Origin: an uncultured Pelagibacteraceae bacterium
Lineage (GTDB): Bacteria > Pseudomonadota > Alphaproteobacteria > Pelagibacterales > Pelagibacteraceae
Length of the DNA: 48,183 nt
Assembly (NCBI GenBank): GCA_902578525.1
Contig: CACHDJ010000006.1
Location: 1 to 48,183, forward strand
Direction of reading: 5' to 3'
Notes under the pieces: model-generated
Databases searched by the model: none
What the model was told of the DNA's origin: nothing
What the model saw: the letters and a program-made list of their open reading frames with translations, nothing else
Translations under genes and position numbers: made by a program
Shown here: positions 24,065 through 34,181 of the stretch, piece after piece
How positions within the stretch are numbered: position 1 is the stretch's first letter
How the letters are laid out: every line of letters starts with the position of its first letter

Positions 24065-25662
24065 GTAAAGAAAGATTATACATATTTGATACAACTTTAA
24101 GAGATGGAGCTCAAACGCAAGGAGTTGACTTTTCATTGGAAGACAAAGAAAAAATTGCTTTAGCTTTGGATAGTCTGGGTGTGGATTATATAGAGGGAGG
24201 ATGGCCTGGGGCTAACCCAACAGATACTGAATTTTTTCAAAAGAAACATGATTTTAAAAATTCAAAACTAACATCTTTTGGAATGACGAAGAGATCTGGT
24301 CGAAGTGCAGAAAATGACACTGGTTTGTCTGCACTTATGAACTCAAATACATCTGCAGTATGTTTAGTAGGTAAGTCTTGGGACTTTCATGTTGATGTCG
24401 CTTTAGGGATAAAAAATGAGGAAAATTTAGATAATATTTCTGAGAGTGCTAAGCATTTCGTTAAAGCAAAAAAAGAATTTATGTTTGATGCAGAACATTT
24501 TTTTGATGGTTATAAAGCAAACCCAAAATATGCAATTTCTTGTATCAAAGCTGCTTATGATCAAGGTGCTAGGTGGGTAATACTTTGCGATACAAATGGA
24601 GGAACACTTCCACATGAAGTTACACAAATAGTGAAAGAAGTTACAAAAGTAGTACCAGGAAAAAACTTAGGAATTCATGCTCATAATGATACTGGCAATG
24701 CGGTAGCTAATTCGTTAGCAGCAGTATTGTCTGGTGTAAGACAAATTCAAGGTACAATAAATGGATTAGGTGAAAGATGTGGAAATGCAAATTTGATGTC
24801 ATTAATACCAACATTCTTTTTGAAGAAAGATTTTTCATCTCAATTTGAAATTGGAATAAAATCAAATAACATCAAAAATCTTACTGATTGTTCGAGACTT
24901 TTAGATGAAATTTTAAATAGAAAACCTAACCAACATTTACCCTATGTAGGTGCTGCAGCTTTTTCACATAAAGGTGGATTGCATGTATCCGCTGTTCAAA
25001 AAGATCCAAAAACTTATGAACATATCAATCCAGAAAAGGTCGGAAACGCAAGAAATATTGTTGTCTCTGATCAATCAGGAAAATCAAATATTATTTCAAG
25101 ATTAAAAAGTATTAAAATTGATATTAAAGAAAATGATCCAAAAATTAAAAAATTATTAGACGAAGTAAAAGACAGAGAATTTATTGGTTATAGTTATGAT
25201 GGTGCCGATGCATCATTTGAATTATTGGCTAGAAGAATTATAGGAGAAATACCAAGATACATATCTATTAACGAATATGATGTTTCTGTAAAAAAAAATA
25301 AAACTGGTGAAATAGTTTCTTCTGCAAAAGCTCAATTGGAGGTTGATGGAGAAAAAATTATGTGTGAGGGAGAAGGTAATGGGCCAGTAAATGCTTTAGA
25401 TAATGCTATAAGACAAAACGTTGATAGATTAGCAAAATACTCAAAATACTTAAAAGATTTAAAGCTGGTGGATTATAAAGTTAGAATTTTAAATACAGGA
25501 ACAGAGGCTGTAACAAGAGTATCAATTGAAAGCACAGACTCTAATGGAAAAAATTGGTTTACTATTGGTGTATCAACAAACATCATCGATGCTTCGTTCA
25601 AAGCATTAATAGATAGTTTGGACTACAAACTATTTAAAGATAATGCACCTGCAAGTAAATAA
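24061..25662 (+). CDS. cimA: (R)-citramalate synthase
   Basis: Condenses pyruvate and acetyl-CoA to citramalate, a threonine-independent entry into isoleucine synthesis. The N-terminal TIM barrel shows IFDTTLRDGAQTQGVDF, with the metal-binding Asp and catalytic Arg of the LeuA family. It also has EGGWPGANPTD and LGIHAHNDTGNAVANSLAA with the metal-binding HxH. AAFSHKGGLHVSAV marks the CimA/HMGL extension. Residues about 390-530 form a LeuA-type allosteric domain. At 533 aa it fits the archaeal/bacterial CimA group better than isopropylmalate or homocitrate synthase. It lies between cysS and trmJ with overlapping or abutting ends. Confidence 0.9.
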   Translation: MSKERLYIFDTTLRDGAQTQGVDFSLEDKEKIALALDSLGVDYIEGGWPGANPTDTEFFQKKHDFKNSKLTSFGMTKRSGRSAENDTGLSALMNSNTSAVCLVGKSWDFHVDVALGIKNEENLDNISESAKHFVKAKKEFMFDAEHFFDGYKANPKYAISCIKAAYDQGARWVILCDTNGGTLPHEVTQIVKEVTKVVPGKNLGIHAHNDTGNAVANSLAAVLSGVRQIQGTINGLGERCGNANLMSLIPTFFLKKDFSSQFEIGIKSNNIKNLTDCSRLLDEILNRKPNQHLPYVGAAAFSHKGGLHVSAVQKDPKTYEHINPEKVGNARNIVVSDQSGKSNIISRLKSIKIDIKENDPKIKKLLDEVKDREFIGYSYDGADASFELLARRIIGEIPRYISINEYDVSVKKNKTGEIVSSAKAQLEVDGEKIMCEGEGNGPVNALDNAIRQNVDRLAKYSKYLKDLKLVDYKVRILNTGTEAVTRVSIESTDSNGKNWFTIGVSTNIIDASFKALIDSLDYKLFKDNAPASK

Positions 25663-26376
25663 ATGAGTAAAAATAATATCTCATTTATTCTTCATAAACC
25701 TCAATTATCTGAAAATATTGGCGCTTGTGCTAGAGCGATTAAGAACTTTAATTTTAAGAAATTAGTTTTAATTAATCCTAAACCTATTTTTCCAAATGAT
25801 AAAATCTTAGCCACATCTGTGGGAGCTAAAGATATTATTAAACAAAGCAAAAAGTATGATAATTTAGAGAAGGCTATAAGTAAAATTGATATTGTTATTG
25901 CCACCTCTGCAAGATTTAGAAATAAAAATATTAAACATATAAATTTAGATTATTTAAAAAAGATTAATTTTAAAAAGAAAATTGGGTTTTTGTTTGGTTC
26001 AGAAGCATCAGGATTGTCTAATAATGAGGTCAGTTATGCTAATTATACTTTACAAATACCTACAAATCCTGATTTTAAATCATTGAATTTATCACATAGT
26101 CTAATCATAATTGCTCAATATGTAGCTGAACTTATTAAAATTAAAAATATTCCATTTAAAAAATCAAAAAAAATTAAATCAGCTAGTAAAAAAGAAATTC
26201 AGTTAATGTTAAATCTTTGTATTAAAAATCTTGATGAAATTAATTTCTTTAGACCCAAGGAAAAGAGACCAAAAATGATTGAGAACCTAAGAAATATTTT
26301 TTATAAAATGGACTTATCTGATAAAGAAACACGCATATTATCTGGTGTATTTGCTAGTTTAGGAAAAAAACGTTGA
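25663..26376 (+). CDS. trmJ: tRNA (cytidine/uridine-2'-O-)-methyltransferase, TrmJ-like
   Basis: SPOUT-fold methyltransferase. Motifs: ISFILHKPQLSENIGACARA (residues 6-25, the N-terminal SpoU element with Asn18), NFKKLVLINPK, the LATSVGAKDI loop, KKIGFLFGSEASGLSNNEV (the knot, Gly-Ser-Glu) and LNLSHSLIIIAQYV (C-terminal knot with LNLS). The extended C-terminal helix domain of about 70 residues and the 237-aa length are typical of TrmJ, which methylates position 32 of tRNAs. The start follows the cimA stop directly. The -35 box of the rpsD promoter begins at the base after its stop codon. Confidence 0.87.
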   Translation: MSKNNISFILHKPQLSENIGACARAIKNFNFKKLVLINPKPIFPNDKILATSVGAKDIIKQSKKYDNLEKAISKIDIVIATSARFRNKNIKHINLDYLKKINFKKKIGFLFGSEASGLSNNEVSYANYTLQIPTNPDFKSLNLSHSLIIIAQYVAELIKIKNIPFKKSKKIKSASKKEIQLMLNLCIKNLDEINFFRPKEKRPKMIENLRNIFYKMDLSDKETRILSGVFASLGKKR

Positions 26377-26404
26377 TTGACAAAACAAAGAGTAAGTTTA
26401 TAAG
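26377..26404 (+). promoter_or_regulatory. Strong promoter for rpsD
   Basis: A perfect TTGACA (26377-26382) starts one base after the trmJ stop codon and is followed after 16 nt by TATAAG (26399-26404, 5 of 6). The predicted start lies about 6 nt before the rpsD ATG, so the mRNA would be almost leaderless. There is no Shine-Dalgarno motif in the gap, which agrees. Confidence 0.6.
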
Positions 26405-26416
26405 ACGCAATATTAA

Positions 26417-27034
26417 ATGACAAAAAGATTAAACTCTAAACATAAAGTAGACAGAAGATTAAAAGTAAATTTATGGGGTAGACCTAAAAGCCCTTTTAAT
26501 ACTAGAGCTTATGGTCCAGGCCAGCATGGTCAATCTAAACAAGGCAAACCTTCTGATTATGGGATTCAATTGCAGGCAAAACAAAGATTAAAAGCTTATT
26601 ATGGCAATATTAACGAAAGACAATTTAGAAATATTTATAAAAAAGCATCAATGCTTAAAGGCGATACAAGTGAAAACTTAATAGGTCTTTTAGAAAGAAG
26701 ACTAGATGCAATTATTTACAGAGCAAAGTTTGCCACTACAATTTTTTCTGCAAGACAATTAATTAACCATGGACATGTTAAAGTTAATGGAAAAAAAGTA
26801 AATATTGGCAGCTATGTGGTTAAAGAAGAAGATTCAATAGAGATAAGAGATAAGTCTAAGCAGTTAGCGATTATAGATATCGCTCTTGCAAATAAAGAAA
26901 GAGAAACTCCAGAGTATATTCAAATGGATGAAAAAAACAAAAAATTGAAATTTGTTAGAGTACCTAAATTTGAGGAAGTTCCTTATCCAGTTGTAATGGA
27001 GCCAAATTTAGTTATTGAATACTATTCAAGATAA
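26417..27034 (+). CDS. rpsD: 30S ribosomal protein S4
   Basis: Primary 16S rRNA-binding protein that starts assembly of the small subunit body. The protein has the S4 pattern: a basic N-terminal part with [40 protein letters not shown], then [21 protein letters not shown] and the S4 RNA-binding domain [24 protein letters not shown]. Length 205 aa is standard. It lies alone outside the large ribosomal clusters, as is common in alphaproteobacteria. It has its own promoter and is followed closely by a small methyltransferase gene. Confidence 0.97.
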   Translation: MTKRLNSKHKVDRRLKVNLWGRPKSPFNTRAYGPGQHGQSKQGKPSDYGIQLQAKQRLKAYYGNINERQFRNIYKKASMLKGDTSENLIGLLERRLDAIIYRAKFATTIFSARQLINHGHVKVNGKKVNIGSYVVKEEDSIEIRDKSKQLAIIDIALANKERETPEYIQMDEKNKKLKFVRVPKFEEVPYPVVMEPNLVIEYYSR

Positions 27035-27039
27035 TAATT

Positions 27040-27651
27040 TTGATTAAACGATCATCAAAAGAATTTATAGACAATCTTTTAAAGAAAAATTCTGAATGGA
27101 AAATCCTTGATATAGGTTGCGGTTATAATGCTCATAAAGATGCATCTGTAATTTGTGATGTTCAAGATTTATCAAATTTTTATAAAGATAAAGAATTTAT
27201 AAAATTAAATGATAAAACTTTACCTTTTAAAGACAAAGAGTTTGATTTTGTAATTGCCTCACATGTCATTGAGCATGTTGAAGATACAGATTTTTTTATT
27301 AATGAATTGGAAAGAGTATCATCCAAAGGTTATATTGAATTACCTACAATTCTTGAAGACAATTTAGTTTTTGAAAACAAAAAAGATCATTTATGGCATA
27401 TGGAATTTGATGATAATGAAAATAAATTATTAATATCAAAAAAAATTCAGTATTTAGAACCTATAATTACTGTTTCATCTATTAAAAAAATGTCTAAATA
27501 TTTTAGGCAAAGTTTGATTCTCGAATTATATTGGGAAAATTCTATAGAGTATAAGAAAATAGAAAAAAAATTTGATAGTTACGAAAAAATATCCAGATCT
27601 ACTTTAGTAAGAAAATTTTTATCTAAATTATTTAGAAATATATTTAGATAA
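27040..27651 (+). CDS. Class I SAM-dependent methyltransferase (Methyltransf_11-like)
   Basis: 203-aa protein with a compact methyltransferase core: WKILDIGCGYNAHKDASV (motif I, residues about 20-37), VICDVQDL (acidic motif II), FDFVIASHVIEHVEDTDFFINELERV (motif IV/V, with the IEHV element typical of the UbiE/Methyltransf_11 group) and KGYIELPT. The C-terminal 60 residues are Lys-rich and not assigned. The start seems to be TTG 27040, 5 nt after the rpsD stop. Substrate unknown. It most likely shares the rpsD transcript. Its end is 2 nt from the convergent grxD stop. Confidence 0.75.
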   Translation: MIKRSSKEFIDNLLKKNSEWKILDIGCGYNAHKDASVICDVQDLSNFYKDKEFIKLNDKTLPFKDKEFDFVIASHVIEHVEDTDFFINELERVSSKGYIELPTILEDNLVFENKKDHLWHMEFDDNENKLLISKKIQYLEPIITVSSIKKMSKYFRQSLILELYWENSIEYKKIEKKFDSYEKISRSTLVRKFLSKLFRNIFR

Positions 27652-27653
27652 AA

Positions 27654-27986
27654 TTATTTTTTAAAACCAATACCTTTATCTTCAAGAATTTTTTTTAGCT
27701 CACCATTTTCGTACATTTCTTTTACAATATCACAACCACCAACAAATTCTTTTTTTATATATAATTGTGGTATAGTAGGCCAGTCACTAAAAACTTTAAC
27801 ACCTTCTCTAATATTTTGATTTTCTAAAACATCTATACCTTGAAATTTTACATCGAGAATTTTTAAAATATTTGATACAGCCATTGAAAATCCACATTGA
27901 GGAGCTTCAGGGGTTCCTTTCATAAATAAACATACTTCGTTATTATCGATATGATTTTGAATTAAATTCTTTGTTTGATCATCCAT
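27654..27986 (-). CDS. grxD: Monothiol glutaredoxin, Grx4 family
   Basis: Monothiol glutaredoxin that binds a [2Fe-2S] cluster with glutathione. The sequence carries the diagnostic CGFS active site (FMKGTPEAPQCGFSMAVSNIL, Cys near residue 31), WPTIPQLYIKKEFVGGCDIV with the cis-Pro and the GG..D glutathione site, and a total of 110 aa. It is encoded directly behind a BolA-type gene with a 1-nt overlap. Grx4-BolA proteins form complexes in Fe-S trafficking, so the pair makes sense. It is the last gene of the nine-gene purine operon. Confidence 0.95.
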   Translation of the reverse strand: MDDQTKNLIQNHIDNNEVCLFMKGTPEAPQCGFSMAVSNILKILDVKFQGIDVLENQNIREGVKVFSDWPTIPQLYIKKEFVGGCDIVKEMYENGELKKILEDKGIGFKK

Positions 27987-28216
27987 TATTGTTCCTTTGT
28001 TTTAATTGCTAAAGCATGTAATTCGTTACCCATTTTACCTTTAAGAGAATTGTATACCATTTTATGTTGTTCAATTTTACTTTTACCTGAAAACTCAGAT
28101 GATGTTATAGTTGCAGAATAATGATTTCCATCACCTGCTAAATCTTGTATTTCAACTTTTGCATCTGTTAAAGCTTCTTTAATTAAACTCTCAATTTCTT
28201 TTAAATTCATTGCCAT
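27986..28216 (-). CDS. BolA family protein
   Basis: Small 76-aa BolA/IbaG-type protein, partner of CGFS glutaredoxins in Fe-S cluster handling. It shows the short helix ESLIKEALTDAKVEIQDL, the beta segment GDGNHYSATITSSEFSGKSKIEQHKMVYNSL with the conserved His and the FxGKSxxxxHxxV(Y) element, and a C-terminal GNELHALAIKT with the family's (L/H)AL.(I/L)KT ending. It lies between purL and grxD with 1-nt overlaps, so the three are co-translated. Confidence 0.9.
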   Translation of the reverse strand: MAMNLKEIESLIKEALTDAKVEIQDLAGDGNHYSATITSSEFSGKSKIEQHKMVYNSLKGKMGNELHALAIKTKEQ

Positions 28217-30408
28217 TATTTATTCATATAACTTTTTAACCAACTTGTATTAGAAGTTTTTAATTCGTCAATTGTAACTTTTGTCCTTTCATCAATAAAC
28301 AGTTGATCTTTGTTAATTATTCCTAGTTCATCATAATAAACTGCATTTTTATTTAATATATCAGTAACTTTTTTAAAATCATTTTTAGAAATTTCTATAA
28401 TATATCTGCCTTGGTCCTCAGCAAAAAAATATTCTATTTCATTTATTAAATATTTAGGTTTTTTTAGATTTATACCTTTGTTTCCTTTAATACACATTTT
28501 ACTTATAGCAGTAATTAAGCCACCTAAAGAAACATCATGTGCACTTTTAATGAAATCACATTCAATTAATTTTAATAATGTTTCTCCATTATTTTTTTCG
28601 TTAAAAAGATTTATCTCAGGGGGTGGACCATTTTTTTCATCTAAAATATTTCTGGCGAATAAACTTTGGTCTAAATGTCCTTCAGTCTTACCAATAGTTA
28701 ACACGATGTTGTCTACTTCTTTAAAACCCATTGTGATCATTTTTTTATAATCTTTAATTAAACCAACACCCCCAATTGATGGAGTAGGTTTTATACCTTC
28801 TTCTTTGGTTTGATTGTAAAAAGATACGTTTCCTGAAACTATAGGAAATTTTAAATAATCAGCTGCTTCCCCAATGCCTTGAACACACTCTACAAACTCT
28901 CCCATATTCTCTTCATTTTCTGGACTACCAAAATTTAGACAATTTGTAATTGCTATTGGTTTGGCACCAACTGAAATAAGATTCCTAAAACTTTCACAAA
29001 CTACTTGCTTGCCTCCTGTTAAAGGATGAGCCCAACAATAAACTGCAGAGGAATCTACAGAAGCTGCAACTGCTTTATTAGTTCCGTGAACTCTTACTAC
29101 ACCTGAATCCCCACCTGGTTTTTGGATAGTATCGCCCATGACTGTATGATCGTATTGTTGCCAGATCCATTCTTTACTGCACACATTTGGGTTAGATAAA
29201 ATCTTTTTTAAAACATCAATTATCTTTAAATTATTGAGATCTTCTTTTTTAATTTTATTTTTTTTGGGTAGTTTTGCTTTTTTCCATTTACGGTCATACA
29301 TAGGGGAGTTTTCAACTAAAGTATTTACTGGAATATCTGCAACTTGCTTATCATCAAAATAAAGTTCTATCTTTTTAGACTTAGTAGTTTTACCAATTAT
29401 AGCAAAATCTAAGTTCCATTTATCAAATATCTTTTTGGCCAAATCTTCCTTACCATTTTCTAAAATAATCAACATCCGCTCTTGACTTTCAGAAAGCATA
29501 ATTTCATAAGGAGTCATTTTTGTTTCTCTACATGGAACTTTGTTTAAATTGATTTCTATTCCTAGATTTCCCTTAGAGGCCATTTCAATACTAGAGGAGG
29601 TTAATCCTGCAGCACCCATATCTTGAATAGCTATAATTGAATCTCCTGCCATAAGCTCTAAACAAGCTTCAAGAAGTAATTTTTCAGTAAAAGGATCACC
29701 AACTTGAACTGTGGGTTTTTTTTCTTCAATTTTTTCATCAAAACTAGCTGATGCCATGCTTGCACCATGAATTCCATCACGACCAGTTTTTGAACCAACA
29801 TAAATTACTGGTTTGTTTAATCCCGCTGCTTTCGAATAAAAAATCTTATCTTTTTTAACAAGACCTAAAGTCATCGCGTTTACTAAAATATTACCATTAT
29901 AGGAACTATCAAAATTAGTTTGGCCAGCAATCGTTGGAACACCCATACAGTTACCGTATCCTCCGATACCGTGAACTACACCTCTAAGTAAATTTTTTGT
30001 TTTTCTGTGTTGAGGAGATCCGAAATGAATAGAATTAAGATTTGCAATTGGTCTTGCTCCCATAGTAAATACATCTCTCATAATTCCACCAACTCCTGTA
30101 GCAGCTCCTTGATAAGGTTCAATAAAAGAAGGGTGATTATGACTCTCAATTTTAAAAACAATTGCATCATTATCACCAATATCGACTACACCAGCGTTTT
30201 CCCCTGGACCTTGAATAACTTGTTTTCCCTTTGTTGGAAGTTTTTTTAAATGAAGTCTAGATGATTTATAAGAACAGTGTTCATTCCACATTGCAGAAAA
30301 AATACCAAGTTCTGTGATATTTGGTGTTCTTTTAAGAAGATTACATATTTTAGCATACTCATCTTTTTTAAGACCGTGGTCTATAGCTATTTGTTCATTT
30401 ACTATCAT
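28216..30408 (-). CDS. purL: Phosphoribosylformylglycinamidine synthase subunit PurL
   Basis: Catalytic subunit of the three-part FGAM synthase (PurLQS), fourth step of purine synthesis. Signatures: [19 protein letters not shown] near residue 42, [40 protein letters not shown] near 88-110, [13 protein letters not shown] near 211, the [10 protein letters not shown] segment, [11 protein letters not shown] near 430, and GNVSFYNQT. At 730 aa it is the small PurL form that needs separate PurQ and PurS, both of which are upstream in the same operon. Its start overlaps the purQ end by 4 nt. Confidence 0.96.
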   Translation of the reverse strand: MIVNEQIAIDHGLKKDEYAKICNLLKRTPNITELGIFSAMWNEHCSYKSSRLHLKKLPTKGKQVIQGPGENAGVVDIGDNDAIVFKIESHNHPSFIEPYQGAATGVGGIMRDVFTMGARPIANLNSIHFGSPQHRKTKNLLRGVVHGIGGYGNCMGVPTIAGQTNFDSSYNGNILVNAMTLGLVKKDKIFYSKAAGLNKPVIYVGSKTGRDGIHGASMASASFDEKIEEKKPTVQVGDPFTEKLLLEACLELMAGDSIIAIQDMGAAGLTSSSIEMASKGNLGIEINLNKVPCRETKMTPYEIMLSESQERMLIILENGKEDLAKKIFDKWNLDFAIIGKTTKSKKIELYFDDKQVADIPVNTLVENSPMYDRKWKKAKLPKKNKIKKEDLNNLKIIDVLKKILSNPNVCSKEWIWQQYDHTVMGDTIQKPGGDSGVVRVHGTNKAVAASVDSSAVYCWAHPLTGGKQVVCESFRNLISVGAKPIAITNCLNFGSPENEENMGEFVECVQGIGEAADYLKFPIVSGNVSFYNQTKEEGIKPTPSIGGVGLIKDYKKMITMGFKEVDNIVLTIGKTEGHLDQSLFARNILDEKNGPPPEINLFNEKNNGETLLKLIECDFIKSAHDVSLGGLITAISKMCIKGNKGINLKKPKYLINEIEYFFAEDQGRYIIEISKNDFKKVTDILNKNAVYYDELGIINKDQLFIDERTKVTIDELKTSNTSWLKSYMNK

Positions 30409-31088
30409 TTAAGGTTGTTAATTAAATTTTTAAAAAAAAGCGAGCCATCTTCCCCTGAAAGAGAAGTATCAATCATTCTTTCGGGATGAGGCATCATTCC
30501 TAAAACATTTTTTTCTTTATTAAATATACCTGCAATATTTTTTATAGAACCATTAGGATTAAATCTATCTTCCATTTTACCATCTTTATCACAGTAATTA
30601 ATTGCAACTTGTTCATTGTCTTCAATTTCTTTTAATTGATCATTTGTACAAAAATAATTTCCTTCATTATGTGCAATATGAAATTCTAAAACATTATTAT
30701 CTAAATTTTTAAAATAAGTATTTTTTTTATTATTAATTTTCACAAAAACATTTTTACAAATAAATTCTAAATATTTGTTTCTTAATAAAACACCTGGAAC
30801 TAAACCGGTTTCAACTAAAATTTGAAAACCATTACAAATTCCCATTACTAGTCCACCAGAGTTTGCAAAATTAATCACAGATTTCATTATTTTTGATTTA
30901 GAAGCCATGCTTCCACATCTTAAATAATCCCCATAAGAAAAACCACCTGGAAGTACTATTAAATCACTTTTAGGAAGTTCTAAATCATCGTGCCAAACCA
31001 TCTTATTTTTAAAACCAAATTTTTTAAGAGCTACATCCATGTCTCTATCACAATTAGATCCTGGAAATGTAATTACTGATGATTTCAT
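30405..31088 (-). CDS. purQ: FGAM synthase glutaminase subunit PurQ
   Basis: Class I glutamine amidotransferase that delivers ammonia to Pur[18 protein letters not shown] at the N-terminus, [17 protein letters not shown] near residue 47, the nucleophile elbow [13 protein letters not shown] (Cys near residue 85), and the His/Glu of the triad in [10 protein letters not shown] near the C-terminus. 227 aa is the normal size. It follows purS by 6 nt and overlaps purL by 4 nt. Confidence 0.96.
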   Translation of the reverse strand: MKSSVITFPGSNCDRDMDVALKKFGFKNKMVWHDDLELPKSDLIVLPGGFSYGDYLRCGSMASKSKIMKSVINFANSGGLVMGICNGFQILVETGLVPGVLLRNKYLEFICKNVFVKINNKKNTYFKNLDNNVLEFHIAHNEGNYFCTNDQLKEIEDNEQVAINYCDKDGKMEDRFNPNGSIKNIAGIFNKEKNVLGMMPHPERMIDTSLSGEDGSLFFKNLINNLK

Positions 31089-31094
31089 TAATTA

Positions 31095-31334
31095 TTATGT
31101 ATCAATAATCTTATAATTTTCGATGACAAGATTAGCCAAAAGTTTTTTACACATTTCTTCAACTTTATCTTTAGCTTTTTTAATATCACTTTCTTTAGTA
31201 TCTATTTCAAAATACTTTCCTTGCCTTATTTCAGTAATATTATTAAAACCCATTCCATCTAATGTTTGATGAATAACTTTACCTTGTGGATCCAAAACAT
31301 CTTTTTTGAGGGTTATAATTACAGAAATTTTCAT
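31095..31334 (-). CDS. purS: FGAM synthase subunit PurS
   Basis: Small structural subunit that bridges PurL and PurQ. The 79-aa sequence has the PurS pattern ISVIITLKKDVLDPQGKVIHQTLDGMGF, followed by IRQGKYFEID and an amphipathic helix KKAKDKVEEMCKKLLANLVIENY. Its presence confirms that the purine operon uses the three-subunit FGAM synthase. It overlaps purC by 1 nt. Confidence 0.94.
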   Translation of the reverse strand: MKISVIITLKKDVLDPQGKVIHQTLDGMGFNNITEIRQGKYFEIDTKESDIKKAKDKVEEMCKKLLANLVIENYKIIDT

Positions 31335-32116
31335 TATTTTTTTCTTCTAATAGAAGATAATTTTGTAACGTTTACAGCCGAAACATTTGATTGTTCATGA
31401 AGAATTCCAAGTCTTTTAGCCACTTCTGTATAAGCTGGGATTAAATCTCCTAAATCTTTTCTAAATCGGTCTTTATCAAGTTTTTTATCAGTAACACTAT
31501 CCCAAAGTCTACATGTATCAGGACTAATTTCATCAGCCAATATAATTTCGTTTTTTGAGTTAATTTTAATTCTTCCGAATTCTAATTTAAAATCAATTAA
31601 TTTAATTCCAACACCTCTAAACATGCCAATCATGAAATCATTAATTCTTAAAATAATTTTTTTAACTTTATCTATTTCCTTTTTTGATGCCCAATCAAAA
31701 GCTATAATATGCTCTTCTGCTACTAAAGGGTCTCCCAATTTGTCATCCTTTAAACAGTATTCAATTAAAGGTTCTTTTAAAACTGTACCATCCTCAATAC
31801 CTAATCTTTTTGTAATAGAACCAGTTGCAACATTCCTAACAATAAATTCTATAGGAATAATTTCTACTAACTTTATAATTTGTTCTCTCATATTGAGTCT
31901 TTTTACCAAGTGATTTTTAATTCCAATTTGTGAAAGATTTGAGAGTATATGTTCAGAAATTCTATTATTTAAAACACCTTTACCCTCTATTGTAGTTTTT
32001 TTTTGATTATTAAAAGCAGTAGCATCATCTTTAAAATATTGGATAACTAAATTTTTATCATTTGTAGCATAAAGAATTTTAGCTTTTCCCTCGTATAATT
32101 TTTTACCTTTTTTCAT
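31334..32116 (-). CDS. purC: SAICAR synthase (phosphoribosylaminoimidazole-succinocarboxamide synthase)
   Basis: ATP-dependent ligation of aspartate to CAIR. Typical features: [14 protein letters not shown] at residues 7-20 (nucleotide-binding Gly-Lys loop), [41 protein letters not shown] near residue 91, and the signature pair [12 protein letters not shown] and [15 protein letters not shown]. Length 260 aa is a little longer than E. coli PurC (237 aa), and the extra residues lie in a C-terminal tail. Coupled by 1-nt overlaps to purB and purS. Confidence 0.95.
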   Translation of the reverse strand: MKKGKKLYEGKAKILYATNDKNLVIQYFKDDATAFNNQKKTTIEGKGVLNNRISEHILSNLSQIGIKNHLVKRLNMREQIIKLVEIIPIEFIVRNVATGSITKRLGIEDGTVLKEPLIEYCLKDDKLGDPLVAEEHIIAFDWASKKEIDKVKKIILRINDFMIGMFRGVGIKLIDFKLEFGRIKINSKNEIILADEISPDTCRLWDSVTDKKLDKDRFRKDLGDLIPAYTEVAKRLGILHEQSNVSAVNVTKLSSIRRKK

Positions 32117-33408
32117 TATTTAAAAACTCTTCTAAAAATTAAATTTACATTTTTAAAGTGCTTAGAATAACTAAATATAGACTTTAATTTTTTTTGATTA
32201 ATTTTATTCATGATGAATTTATCTGTTGAAATGACATCTAATAAATTCAAATTTTCTGCAAAACATTTTTTTGAATATTTTTGGACCATTTTATATGATT
32301 GTTCTCTACTTAAACCAGATTTAGTCAACTCCAACATTAATTCTTGAGAAAAAATTAAACCTTTAGTTAAATTCAAATTTTCTAACATCTTTTTTGGATA
32401 AACAATCATGTTATTTAAAATATTAGTTAATCTGACTAAAGCAAAGTCAATTGTAATGTTTGCATCAGGGCCAATATTTCTTTCCACACTAGAATGAGAG
32501 ATATCTCTTTCATGCCATAAAGCAATATTTTCTAATGCCGGCAAAACTGCACTTCTAACCATTCTCGAAAGTCCTGTTAAGTTCTCACTCAAGATTGGAT
32601 TTTTTTTATGAGGCATAGCTGATGAACCTTTTTGATTTTTTGAAAAATATTCTTGCAATTCATAAACTTCGGTTCTTTGCAAATGTCTTATTTCAACTGA
32701 AATTCTTTCAATAGATCCAGCAATAATTCCCAAAACTGAAAAATAAAATGCATGTCGGTCTCTTGGAATTACTTGTGTAGAAATTGGTTCAATCTTTAAA
32801 CCTAGTTTTTTAGCTACATGTTGCTCAACTTTTGGATTAATATTTGCAAAAGTTCCAACTGCTCCTGAAATAGCACAAGTAGAAACCTCATTTATAGCAT
32901 CAATTAATCTTTTTCTATTTCTTTTAAACTCTTCGTAAAAAGATGCCAATTTTAGTCCAAAAGTAATAGGCTCAGCATGTATACCGTGACTTCGACCCAT
33001 ACAAGGTGTAAATTTATATTTTTTAGCTTGTTTTTTTAAAACTTTTAAAATCCCATCAATATCTTTAAGGATTATTTTACCTGATTGGACCATTTGAATA
33101 TTAAAACTAGTATCCAATACATCTGATGAGGTCATTCCTTGGTGCAAGTATCTAGCTTTAATTCCCGCTTTTTCTGTTACTGAAGTTAAAAATGCTATTA
33201 CATCGTGTTTGACTTGATTTTCTATTTGATGAATTCTTTTAACATTTATTCTAGCTTTTTTTCTTACAACTGCGGAAACTCCCTTGGGTATTTGTCCAAG
33301 CTTTTCCATTGCTTGTGCAGCAGCCACTTCGACATCTAGCCAAATTTTATATTTATTTTCCTCAGACCATATGTCAGCAAGTTCTTTTCGAGAATATCTT
33401 TTAATCAT
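32116..33408 (-). CDS. purB: Adenylosuccinate lyase
   Basis: Acts twice in purine synthesis, cleaving SAICAR and adenylosuccinate. Member of the fumarase/aspartase superfamily: [11 protein letters not shown] and [18 protein letters not shown] (residues about 68-115), [18 protein letters not shown] near 140 with the active-site His, and the flexible signature loop [20 protein letters not shown] near 262-281 with the catalytic Ser. 430 aa is normal. Upstream of purC with a 1-nt overlap. The adjacent map gene overlaps its start by 1 nt. Confidence 0.96.
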   Translation of the reverse strand: MIKRYSRKELADIWSEENKYKIWLDVEVAAAQAMEKLGQIPKGVSAVVRKKARINVKRIHQIENQVKHDVIAFLTSVTEKAGIKARYLHQGMTSSDVLDTSFNIQMVQSGKIILKDIDGILKVLKKQAKKYKFTPCMGRSHGIHAEPITFGLKLASFYEEFKRNRKRLIDAINEVSTCAISGAVGTFANINPKVEQHVAKKLGLKIEPISTQVIPRDRHAFYFSVLGIIAGSIERISVEIRHLQRTEVYELQEYFSKNQKGSSAMPHKKNPILSENLTGLSRMVRSAVLPALENIALWHERDISHSSVERNIGPDANITIDFALVRLTNILNNMIVYPKKMLENLNLTKGLIFSQELMLELTKSGLSREQSYKMVQKYSKKCFAENLNLLDVISTDKFIMNKINQKKLKSIFSYSKHFKNVNLIFRRVFK

Positions 33409-34181
33409 TAATTAAAGTATGGGGGCTTTGAATAACCTTTAACAGATTCTGTAAAGATTTCATAACCATTTTCAGTGATACCGATCGTATGTTCAAATTG
33501 TGCTGATAAAGATTTGTCTTTTGTAACTGCAGTCCAACCATCATTTAACATCTTTGTATCATATTTACCTGCATTGATCATTGGTTCTATTGTAAAAGTC
33601 ATACCAGGTCTCAAATCCATTCCAGTATTTTTTTTACCATAATGTAAAATATTTGGAGGTTCATGAAAAGTTGTGCTAATTCCATGACCACAAAAATCTC
33701 TTACAACAGAAAATCCTTTATCCTCTACAAAAGTTTGAATTTCATAACCTATATCTCCCAATTTGATCCCAGGTTTAAGAATCTTAATTGCTCTTATCAT
33801 TGATTCATAAGTAGCATCAATTAGATTATTTAATTTGACTGAAGTATTACCGATACAAAACATTCTACTAGTATCACCATAATGTTCATTAACAATAGCC
33901 GTAACATCTATATTAACTGCATCTCCATCTTTTAAAATTCTATCTGAAGGAATACCATGACATACAACATGGTTGATAGATGTGCATAAAGATTTTGTAT
34001 ATCCCCTATAATAAAGTGGGGCGGAATATCCACCATGATCTCTAATAAACTCATAACCCAATTTATCTATATGATCCGTAGAAATACCTTCTTCAATGTT
34101 ATCTGTTAACATATCTAAAGTTTGAGCAGCTAACTTTCCAGCTATTCTCATTTTTTCAAACTTTTCTTTATAATCAGTCAT
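33408..34181 (-). CDS. map: Methionine aminopeptidase type I
   Basis: Removes the initiator methionine from nascent proteins. The dinuclear metal site is complete: Asp in NIDVTAIVNEHYGDTSRMF (two Asp), His in DFCGHGISTTFHEPP, Glu in TFTIEPMIN, and Glu in SAQFEHTIGIT. The substrate-side His lies in NHVVCHGIPSDR. Length 257 aa is typical of the bacterial type I enzyme without N-terminal extension. Housed in the purine operon. It overlaps the sfsA end by 8 nt. Confidence 0.95.
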   Translation of the reverse strand: MTDYKEKFEKMRIAGKLAAQTLDMLTDNIEEGISTDHIDKLGYEFIRDHGGYSAPLYYRGYTKSLCTSINHVVCHGIPSDRILKDGDAVNIDVTAIVNEHYGDTSRMFCIGNTSVKLNNLIDATYESMIRAIKILKPGIKLGDIGYEIQTFVEDKGFSVVRDFCGHGISTTFHEPPNILHYGKKNTGMDLRPGMTFTIEPMINAGKYDTKMLNDGWTAVTKDKSLSAQFEHTIGITENGYEIFTESVKGYSKPPYFN